Part shown: piece after piece, positions 51,201 through 63,200 of the stretch
Layout: each line of letters starts with the position of its first letter
Numbering within the stretch: position 1 is the first letter of the stretch
Assembly (NCBI GenBank): GCA_016169945.1
Contig: JADLSH010000184.1
Location: 3,844,001 to 3,908,000, forward strand
Length of the DNA stretch: 64,000 nt
Direction: 5' to 3'
From: Trachythela sp. YZ-2020
Taxonomy: Eukaryota > Cnidaria > Anthozoa > Malacalcyonacea > Clavulariidae
Position numbers and translations under genes: made by a program
The notes under the pieces: model-generated
Told to the model about the DNA's origin: nothing
The model's input: only the letters and a program-made list of their open reading frames with translations
Database searches by the model: none

Positions 51201-54200
51201 CACTCTCTTGTAATGTCCAATTTCCAGATATCTTACCCGCCGCACTGAAATAAGAAAAAGTTAATAATCAACATATAGCGAAATTCAAAAGGTAAATGGC
51301 AGGACACTGGAATGAAGGGCAAAAGAGTGGTAGTTAAAAAGTAATCTTTTTCGAGGGAGTTTTCGACGAAAACTTTTTTGCGCAAAGTTTTTTCGAAGAA
51401 AATCATATAAAAATTCACTGTCATTGAAAGCCACTAGTTATTCCTATGAGCGATAACGGTTTGATCACCGGACACAATACCGTAGGGCTACTCTTGTGAA
51501 TTCACACGGCTACTCTCACCCCTAATCAGCTCTAGCGAGTGTTTAAAAGTAATAAAATTAAGAAATGAACCCAATCACTAGAAAGTGCATGTCCAAATCG
51601 GTTCCTATGCAAAGTTTGACAACATTTGGACACAAATAGTAAGCTTTCATTGCGAGGATTTCTATAAAATATATTGTATCGGTGGTCTCACAAACCCTCC
51701 AAACACTATATATACCTTATTCATTTGTATATTCATATAAACTTACGCCACTGGGGAGTTGACAGTATCACACTGATTCGTTTGGCCTGAACACCAACAC
51801 TCAAGACAGCCTTTGGGATTATCGCCACTCAGATAGAAATATCCAATTTTACATAAGTCGCACCTTGTACCAGCCACGTATTCCTAAAACAACGTATACT
51901 GTATGATTAATTACTTTCAAATATAGGACAGTTTAGGAGCCTGTTCATACGAGCACAGCTAACCACGAAACTCGCCTGTGTATGTAAACGCGGAAAAAAT
52001 TATTGTGTGTTCATATGAGAGACGAGCCATCCCGGATAGTTGGGATATCAGTCAAGTGGCATACAATTATCCATATGAATGCTTATTAGGGATCGAAAAC
52101 TTTGCAAACAATTATATTTTCACCATGCAAACATACGAGGTACTTATTAGCATGTTATATGCTATAAAAGGGCAGGACAAACCGATTCATATCGGCCAAA
52201 CCTCTGCAAAAGGATTTCAATAGGATTGTGCCCCTATGGAACAGCCTGCCGGGTGAAACAAAATCCTCTTTTTCTATTCAATTGTTGAAATCTAAACTTA
52301 ACAAACACTATACTGAGAAACTACATGCATGTTTTGATGCTGATAGGCCAAGGAAAACGTTTTGTTCTAAGTGTCGTTCTTGTCTTTTGACTTGTTGTTG
52401 AAAATGTTTTGTTGTGTTACAATTTTATGTAAGAATGTAATTATGTGAGACAGTCTTTTGGGAGGGTTGCGTTTTTGGTTTGTGAAAATCCCTCAAATAA
52501 GGAGGGGGTGTTTACTTAAATTAGAAAAGCAAATCCAAAACAAGTAAGCAAAACACATGTGAGCAGCTGCAGCATGAGTAATGTTTAAAGGAAAATTAGT
52601 TATCAGGAAAAATATGAAACAGTGGAACTTGGTCCACTCCGGAATCCTGATTTCTTTACGGGCGAGACCTGGATAGTAACTATTGTAGAAGGCGAAGGAG
52701 GGTGGTGTTCCCCCCGACAATTTCAAAAAATACAAAAATGAAGAATATTCCGAAAAGGGGGCATTTTGAAATTTAACATAGAAACTAAACAAGACGAGTT
52801 TTTGACAGACCAGGGCTCGAAAAATTTTAGAAAAAGTGATTGCCCTTGGGCAGGTACACCAAAAATTTGGTTGGCCAAAGCTACTTCTGGCTTACCAACC
52901 TCAATTAAGTGAAAAATTAAACGCAACAATGTATGTCGACCTGGAAGCCACGTCTATGTTTTATCTCGCGAGTTGTGTGGTGAATTAAATTTACCCCTCG
53001 CGATTAACATACGCTCACTGAAAGGGCGTACGGGGAGATTTACTTTATTGCCCATCAATTTGTTCAATTTCTGGTTGCCCGTAGGGACATAAAGTCAAGA
53101 AATTTTGGTTGCCCGACAGAAATTTTAGCTGCCCCGGGAAGTCGGGCAGGCAATTTTAGGGACCTTAAGCATGTAGGACGGCAACACGACGACGACGGCG
53201 ATTAATACAATAAGTCGATGAAAAGAAATGAATAATTAAACTCCCACGGGAGTTTTAGACGCGGTCCTCGCTCTGTTTACAACGGCAAATCACAGATTGT
53301 CACGCCTTGTATACAACGCCTGCAATTCAAGCCGAAACAAGTGCTACTTCAAATTGGTTCAGTAGAACTCTTCTCAACAATAAAGCCCATGTCTTCAACT
53401 TCTTAAACTGTATTAAATTCATACAATTGATAATACACGACAAGCTTTCTTTACTATCATTTCTTTGAAGGAGTTTGTTTTGGCCGTCGTCGTCGCGTTG
53501 CCGTCCCACATGCTTAAGGTCCCTTTTGCGAGCCCTGTGACAGACAATTTATGCAAATTTCCAACATTATTTTGATAATGACTGTAAAAACATCAAATAT
53601 TTGTCATGTTTAGTTGACACAATGAACTTCAAGATATCTGTTTGTTATTACTCTCTCTGTTTAGACAACTTACTTTACAAATACATCTTCCTGTTTCCGG
53701 GTCACAGCCAGTGATACCATCCTGATTACAATCACATCTCTTACAGTTTGGATAACCATAGTACCCTGACTTGCATTGATCACATCGTCGTCCCGCTCTG
53801 CTGGGCAGACATGAACATTGCCCCGACGTAGTATCACATGAACCGCTAGTACCAGTGACACCGGTAGAATCACAGTCACATTGCAGACAACCTTGGACTG
53901 GGTCATAACCAAATGTTCCTTTGATACATGCACAATCAGCACCGGCCGTGTTCGGAGGACACTCACAAAGACCAGTATTTGGATCACAATAATCGCAGTC
54001 ACACTCTAAAAAGATACACAAATGTGCAATTTTAACGACCGTTTGTATTTGACTCAATGTTGTTGGTGTTTGTGATGTAAATTTCGAGCGAAAATTATAT
54101 ACATATTTTAGACCTAACCAGGAGCAGTTGCGAGAAATGCAACCATAGACCCTCTGGCAAGCATCGAGCATGCGGTCCTGCGGTTCCAGTGCAGCGCTCT

Positions 54201-57200
54201 GCCAACTGAGATGCAGTGTATTTAAATAGTGGGGGGGGGTGTGACACCCCCCAATGTGTAGAACGGGCAAAAATGAGGCCCAAAATTTTTATTGTAATAT
54301 TTTGAGAAAATTTGGGGCTTTTTAATAAAAAAACCCGTTAAAAATTTGGGGAAAATTGAGCGAACTGTGATTCCTCTTGTCTCGAAACATAATAGTGTCG
54401 CGAATAATAGTTGGGCGAGTGGGGGGGGGAGTCGTTTTACTTATTTTTCGTCGGGCAACCCTAGTTACGCCCCTGCTTCCTTAAACATAAGTTCGTTTGA
54501 AAGGAGATACGAGTAGGCTACTTACTTTTACAGTTAGGAAAGCCATAGTACCCAGTTTCACAGCGTGTGCAAGCTCGACCAATGATATTCTCGAAGCAAG
54601 GACATCGTCCACCAAACACGTCACATGTGTCACTACGTGACCCACGCGTGTCACACGCACAGGGGAAGCTGCCGTTGTTGTAGAATGTTGTGAGCGAGAA
54701 GACAGACTGTGTACAGAACGCTTTACCATCTTTAGTCACGTGCAAATCATTCTTGGAACAGTGCTCAACAAAGTCGTTTGTTCGGCCGACAGGTTCACCA
54801 CTTACTAATACCGGTGAATACGAGGCTTTAGGCACAAACAGAATATAGTCCTGCAAGAAAGGTGACATACACAGTATAAGTTAAAACCAAAATGCTGTCG
54901 TACATCTAGCGCCGTTGTACAAAGGTCAAATAGCGCTTCCGCCGGATAGTTTTTCAAGCCTTGGGATGAATTTAGGCAAGGCCACTTGGCCAAGGGGGTG
55001 CCTGAGGGATGCCAAGTTCTGTATCAAATCCTGTATCAAACAAAAATGATATATTGGCTTTGGGGGCCACTTTGACCATCCAGGCAACATTACTTTTCAA
55101 AAGTTTTCTGACAAGCTCAGCCCTTTGACCCTGTCCTCTAAAGTGTCTGAAAAGCTGTGAAACACTACGGATATGGACCACACAAGAAATATAATAAATA
55201 TTTACGGCCAGTTTTAGAAAGCTTGAAGAAGTCACTTCTCGGTGAATAATGCAATCAGGTATTCATACATTACGGCCGTTTTTATACATATAACATACTT
55301 GATACATCACTGGTAAATCAATAAACACATTATTAACAGTAATTGTGGTTTCAATTTTCCAATGATTTTTTCCACGATTATACAGGCCTGGAATTTAGCG
55401 GCGGTCATTGGGCGTCAATTTCGTGCTTGTTGGCAGCAATGTCCTCGTAATATACCAAAAAGTTACGGCCAATAATGGCCTGCCCTCAATCTCAGTACTC
55501 AGTAAAATTGGCAATTATATACATATATGGCAATTATATACATATATAGAGATTATGAGCAACTGTATCTTAGAAACCAACAGTGAAAAATTTATATACA
55601 AATGTCAAAATGGTGAGTTAATGGTTGAATAATTTCTGCCCTTTTTGAAAAACGTGCGACGCATTTTTAATTTATGAACACCGTATTTACAGTAAAACGG
55701 TATATTATACATGTACATGTACTCTTTTAAATCTTCATGCTACATCAGTGTGCAGTAAGATGCTAAGTGAATGAAAATTGGCCTTTATACGCCTTGGTGT
55801 TCCAGAAAACACAGTAACATTCAAGGCATTGCCTTTTCTTTTCCCAAATCGAGGCGTGAATTATGGCATTCGCCCCAACGAATGAGCGCGCAATATTTCT
55901 CTAGCTAGATACAAATGAATCCCACTGAGAAAAAAAAGCAATACTTACAATCCAGAGTTTATTATCCTGAGGTAACTTGAAGTTCAATGCGACTTTATTT
56001 CCAAGTTTAAACATATCTCCACCATCAAGTCGTTTTACAACAGTTCTACAACCGGACGTGTTGGGACAATATTTGAAACTTGTTTTACCGCGGCGTGTTT
56101 CCTCACTGCTCACAGCTGTTTCTGACTCGACTGTCGTATGATAGGGCTGGTAATAATGAACCATTATTGCGTAATCGCCAGTTGTAGGTACGGACGCTTC
56201 CTTATCAAAGGAATCCTGCAAAAAATTGGATTATCAAGGTGAGTTAAAAACATATCTTGTCCCATGATCGCCGATTAAGCTCGTATCTCATTGTAGTATC
56301 GTAAAAGCCTTAATATTACAACATAACTTCGCTTGGTCGGACGTTTTGTCCGGGCCGGGTTTTTTTGAAACACTGGGTTAACCAAAGACCGCGCAATCCC
56401 ACAAAGCATACAATCATTGTCAACTCTTCGTGCACTTGGTCGGACTTTTTTCTGGACAGTTTTTGAACGTTATTTCAGGGTCTGTTACAACACATCAGCC
56501 AAAAGCCGCCATCGTGCTTTAACAATACCTGTGCATAATTCAGGGATGGATTTACTGGGGGTGCAGGGGGGTACGCACCCCACCAAGCTTTGGACAAAGG
56601 GGGAGCAGATCTTCTATCTCGTCCTCCCCCCGTACCAGACCATACTGGATCCCTGGCATAATTACTGTATATTAGAAAAGATACGCTACTGAACTAAAAT
56701 AAATTACCTTTCCTTCCAAGTATACAAGAAGAGCTGAAGGGTCAAATATGTTTGGTGGTTTATTGGTGTTTTGTTCGTCTCCATTCTCCCCAGCCTCCAC
56801 CATGACCGCGTCTCCAGGCATACTGTAACTTGTGCGGGTACACACCTTCATGCGGGTCACGCAAAGCTTGCTGGGAACAATATAATCTGTTACCCAGTCC
56901 TCGTACGGAATAAGAATAAAGGAATCCTAGAAAGAAGACATGCAAAGTCAGAAATTTCACTTGATGCATTGTAATGTTATGGTAAACTTTGGGTATTTCA
57001 CTCGAGATTACTTGATCCTAGAAGCAGGGTGTTATACCGTTTTCCCAATTGCGTTTAGCTTGCAATTTCCCAATTTAGATCTGCCAAAAACAACATAACA
57101 ATAAAAAAATAACAATAGAAGAATAACATTATTATCAAAAAAATAACAATCGAAGGTTGCTCAACTTGGCGGTTTAAATTCTGCTTAAAAATCGCTGTTC

Positions 57201-60200
57201 AAACGCGCGGTAAAAGACGTGACGTTCAGAGTTAACAAATGTCTCTGAATTTCCCAATTTCATTAAATAGCCGAATTTTTTCTCTTCTGGCTAACACCCT
57301 GACAAACCCTCAAACATATCATTAAACTGAACTTAACATAAAGTTCAAAATGTTGTTTATATATTTTTCTATCTTTAACTGTACTTCTCCATTGCATTTA
57401 TTTGCCATTAAACAACAAGACGACTACATATAATGAAACAAATTAACATTCTTTTCTCACTCTGATAATTGCCGGTCGAGCACACAATCTGCTGAACGAT
57501 AATAGTTAGTAAAATTGGGGCAAATTTTATTCTGTGGAAGGGTCCCGTAAAAAGTAATGCAAATTCAGGGCATCGCACTCGACTCAACTCAACATTTGCA
57601 ACATCAATTATTAATGACTTGACAAATTTTAGGCATAATTGCTATAAATAATCAAGAAAGACTCGATCATAGCGCCCCTTGTAGAGTTCAACTTCGCGCT
57701 ACGCTGATTAATTAGCCACATAGCTTGGTTATCAATATATAACAATTCCAATAAACTTTATTCTTTTGTTCACTCGAGAAATACGTCAAAATTTCTCGTC
57801 TCGCCATTGACAAATTTGGCTAACGCTGTTAACATTGTTGATACCTTATTCACAACTTTGTTCGAAAACATAAATAGAACAAAGGTAACTCAGCATTAGA
57901 ATTATGTATACTGCAAGAGCTCTTCACTCGTGTAGATCATTCAAATGCTTAGTTACGTTTCTTCTATTCAATGTTTTCGCAAACTAGAACAACAGTAACT
58001 AGCCATGCGAGTTATCAAAAGTTGTGAATTGGGTATAAACACTGACTGGAAATAATACTGGATTTAGTATCTATTTTGTTAAAAATGAAGCCGGAAGCCG
58101 TTGCTAAGGGACCAACTGACAACATTTTGGCGTGTAATGGTAGAAATTTATTGCTTGAAATGTATTTGATACTTCATAATAATGTTAAAATAATGTAGTA
58201 ATCTGGTATTTTTAGCGTTCGATTTAAAAAGAAATAGAGACAATTTTCCTGTATGTTTGGGCCCTTAGTAATGGCAGATTTCTATTGTCTTTGCATTGTT
58301 TAACTGGCTTCATTTTCTGCACCAGTGAACAATAGGTTGCGCTAGCTATCCAGTCTACTTTTCAGATCAGCTGTAATTCCGCATACAACCAGACGCTTAT
58401 ACTTCAATTTCTTCACAAAACGTTACAACCAACAAATACGCTTTGATGGTGGTTCCACTTTATAAATGTTACTTACCACAGCCACATTTCCACGTGGGCT
58501 AGTTAAGGCAGTTAACTCATATTCAACATCTGACTGGAGATCAATAGTCTGTACAGCACCATGAACAGTCAGACCAACAGTACGACAACCAAACGTGTAC
58601 TTGCAAGATGGAAGACGGAATCTAGCAAATGTTTGTTCACGTGATTTCACATACAAATCCAAGAACTGTGTGTGCTGGTGAGTTGTGAAATATTGAACCA
58701 ATACGACGTATTTGCCAGATTTGGGAACTTTCTTTCTGATACTCACGCGACTCTGCAAAGAAAAAAATATGATTATAATTTGAGATAATTTAGTGGATTT
58801 CCATTTACTCATAATCAATAATCTAATCAATAAGATTTTGGCCGAGTTGTCATTCCATATCTTGATTGACTATGATTTACTTTTTCTACCTATTTGTTTG
58901 TTTGAATATTGTAACCGTTTTAGTAATTTGAATTGAATTTTCAATTTGTAAAAAGACATAGCATACACTACTAAAAATAAGTAAAAACAATGAAATGTAA
59001 ATCTACATTATCATTGGCTAAATCTACTTATACTGACACCAATTTAGTATTCTAAGGTATTCTTGCGCTAAAAATTGTACCCAATAAATTGGGTTGGCCA
59101 TTTAAAAGAGGTAGATAACAATACGAAACACAAATTGGGAACACTCGTAGGTGGCCGTTACCGCTTAATAAAGGTGACCGTTTAATAGAGGGGTAATCTA
59201 CTTCCAGACGAAGGGTCTTCGCTCGAAACGTCGAAGTTCTTGTTGTATTTTTCAGGTAGATTGATCCTAAAGACCAGAAGCTTATTTTATAGACGCTACC
59301 TACACTGGCACCACACGTTCGGGTAATCTACGGTAAATTGTAGGGAATACTGTTGGGACTTTGACGCATGACCGTTTAACAGAGTGTAACCACTAAATAG
59401 AGGCTCGCGCGACTGTATAAATCATTTCATTATCACTTTAACATACCTGATTTCTGTCCAACAAAGCCAATGCAGAGAAATCGAGTTCCTTGAGTATCTT
59501 TGCGTCTGAAAATACTTGCGTAGACTTGATCTTTCTAGCTGCTCTGTCGTATGCGTAGCCTTCTTCAGCCTGGATCCTGACAAAGCCAGGTTTATTGACT
59601 CCAACATAGGAATATTGAACACACAGATCATCGAGCTGGTTCTCGCCATTCACTTCACAAGCATGAGTTACAATATCCTCAAGAACATTTTCATTTCGTT
59701 TCTCTGGAACATCTTCAGTTTGACTGGGTCCTGGGTAGAACACTGGCACTATTGATACATAATCCTGAAACACGAAATATTCAGTCAATTCGCACACACG
59801 TAAAAATTTCACATCTTGTCAACAAGTTGTGTTCGCAACAGACCTGTAGCAAGCTTGTCAACAAGTTGTAACAATGTTGTTATTTTATCAAGTTGCTACA
59901 AGGTTGCCACTCACAACTTGTTAACAAGTGGTTGAATTGCAGGACGATAACGAGTTGTTGGAGCAACTTGTAATAAATATGTTGAGTCAACAACCTTGTA
60001 AGCACGTCGTCAACAAGCCGTTGACAACTTGTACAGAAGCTGGGAAGGAGCAGTACGAACACATCCTGATAACAAGGTGTTGAAACAGCAAGTCTGTTGT
60101 TTGTTACAACTTGTGCGTTTTTGCGTGTGTACAGATAGAACATCTTGTTTTTGCATGAATGCTTGAAAAAATATAGAAATATTTTCAGCTGTCTAAATTG

Positions 60201-63200
60201 AGCTTGGTGGGACACTGTACTTCTTTCTCTTTCTCATAGATAATTAACTATCCCTAAAACTAGTGCTTGCTTATTTTATGCACAGGATGGTTGGAAAACT
60301 AGCGCTTCTCTCCATAATGTTAGGTTGGGCAACATTCCTGTGTTTGAACTTTGAAGTAGAGTCTGGTTGTCATCTTCTATGCTTCAAGGATTTTTCTGGG
60401 TCCTCCAAACACTAACACTTAGGTCTTAGTCGCCAATCACACCCGAGGTGCAAACGAGTCGTAGCCTATATACAGTATTTCAGTAGCTATTGGCCTTTGC
60501 TATCAGAATACGACAGCATTCTACATACAAGGATTTTCCCTCGATAACAGGTGAAGAATAGAAATATCTATTCTAGAAGTTGGTTGAAGGACGCAACTAA
60601 CTGTACCTGCAAACTTTCACACGAAGTCGAAACGTCGAAGTATCTTTTATGTATTTTTTAGGTAATTACATCCTTCAAGCAACTTATTGAATATTTTTCA
60701 ACATTGCCCACACTGGAACCCAGCATTCGTGACATTATCATAAAAATTGAATTAAATATACATACTAGTAACAATTTATTGGAGTCGGTTGTAAACTGGA
60801 TGTCATATTGACGATCCAACATAGCAAACTGTGTTGAAGATCCATTCTCTGCAACAACAACAAACTGGCTGGTGACGTCAGAACCGTTGACCGTTGGTTT
60901 AAACGTGACTCGACTTCTTTGTGTGACTCCTTTATTTCCACCTACATGACGTACAACTACTTCGCCGGTGGCATCTGAGGTGGCATTGAGTACGTAATGA
61001 AACACGATGTGATAGTTTTCTGGCCATTTTGCATTCACTCGCACTATTACAGACCGCTGGAAAGGAAACAAATTATTACTCAGCAATTATTACTACGTCT
61101 ACGTTTAAACAATTACCACCGGTAGAACCGGGTGCGTACCCCACCCAAGAAATCTCCAACCCAACGTCCCACCACCAAAAAGGTCAACACGAAACCGTAG
61201 ACGGTCGAATTCATCATTGATGGTCTAAACACATCATCAAACTCGTTCCCAGATTGCGCAGTCTGGCCGCATAGAACACGTGCGAAATGGATGAGCTTGT
61301 TAATAAAGCAAGATTTGATTTTTAAAATAAATTTTCTAATCCAGAGACTACTCGCGAGCTTATTTATATCACGATTTTTTAAGTTTAGATATAGGTAATG
61401 AGAACCATACTGGTGTCAATCATGATAGCTGTAACAACAGTCCGTAAGACGTTAGCTGTGAAATCGTAAAAATATAGTATGAAATTTGATAATGTAGTTG
61501 CAATCTGGGAACGAGTTACATGATGAGTTCGACTATCAATGATGAGTTCGACCGTCTACGGTTTCGTCGTAATTTGCATCGACGAATGCTTACCAAATGT
61601 CAATGATTCATGGAAGTATTTATATGGGAATTAGTGGCATATTAGTTAGTATATGGGGCCTTTTACCTCTGCGAAGAGGATTCGATTCCTACAACATGCT
61701 ACAGGAGTCTGTTTATAATTTCGCCTCAGTTGCATGCAGAAATTGAAAGTACCGCCTGTACAAAATATCGCACGTTTTATCCGCTTTTCTTCTGTAGTAA
61801 CACTAGAACAATAATGGTTGCCTTTACTGGACGTCCAAGGAAAGGCTAATTAGGACTGGCAGAGCTATCAAGTTGAAATAAAGTTGCATTACTTTAGGTT
61901 TCTTCACGCAGTAACACTGAGCTAACAAGGAATGGCTTTCACTTAAACTTTAGGAGAACACTTTAGAACTGACAGAGCTATCCAGTTTAGTTATGTTTTA
62001 GTTTAAAGATGAACAGCTATGTAACATTAGCCTGACTTGTGAGCGCCAGTACGTGATATAGAAAACTCTTCTCTCAATAAGATATAATTGTACTGTTCCC
62101 GATTTGTGCCTTCGCCAGAAGTCAGATAAGTGTAATATGTTGTTGTGAATACCTGAATATCGGAGAAAACGCCATATCCTCTCCATGAATAACTTGGAAA
62201 CTCTTGTTCGCTGTATCTGAAACGTACTGACGTATTCTCTGGTGTGCGGCCATCTTCAATTTCAGACAGTAGTTGATATAAGTCAGCATGATAATGTTTT
62301 GGTAAGGGTCTATGGAACAATTGAAATATTAAAAAATAATTTTTAGTCTGACTAAAAGACACGGATGATTAAGACAAAGATGTTAGCTCGTGGAATAGAA
62401 CGATTAAAATATTGGTTCACACGACAAGTTCTTTTTATATTAGTTTAGTTTGAACAAAATTCCAATGATTTGTCGTTAATTGGAAAGCGTGAAAAAACAC
62501 ATATTTAACGTGCATATGATACGGAAATGCTTATTATCCTAAACGAAAGAACTGTTAAAACTGTAGAGTAATTATTTTGTAAATTTATATTTCCGTGGTT
62601 CGCTGCTGAGATATATCATTACTCCGCTGGTGGAGGTTTAAAATGCCAATTTTCTGTTTTAGTCGTCTTTGTAGTGAGTGTAATAAACTGCAGGGATGCA
62701 CCCCTCCTATGCTTGGCCAAGGGGGGTGCAGGAGGGGTGCCAATTCCCATATCAAATCCAAATTTTGGATTTTACAGGGCATCTAGGCAATCATATTTTT
62801 CACACATTTTCTGACAAGATGACCCCTTTGACCCTGCTGGCGGTCCTCAGTGACGATTCACCCTGCTTCGGTCACTGGTCATGCCCAGCTTCATGACCAG
62901 CACCCGCTTAGCACCCCCCCCCCCCCCTCTCGTTGGCATCGTTGCTGTAACGATTTCGCAAGTCGGTCTGAATAATGACAGGCTGGGTTTATTCGAATCA
63001 CGTTTATATTACTTCAGCCTTAAGGTTATTTTCCACTTCAAACGAATCGTACCGAAACGTATTTCTTTGTTTCCTGAGCACTCGGGTGGAAATAATGACT
63101 TCGACACAAAATAAAATACTACGATACGTTACGATACGTTTGAAGTGGAAAACAGCTTTTAGGGCGCATCAAAATTCCTCGGCACACCTTAAACGTATAG

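Noticed and set aside
62027..62152. Continuation of exon 2 past FSDIQ
   Set aside because: CAG|gtattc gives a phase-correct join to exon 3 that restores the conserved domain IVb order; the extra residues have no counterpart in the family.
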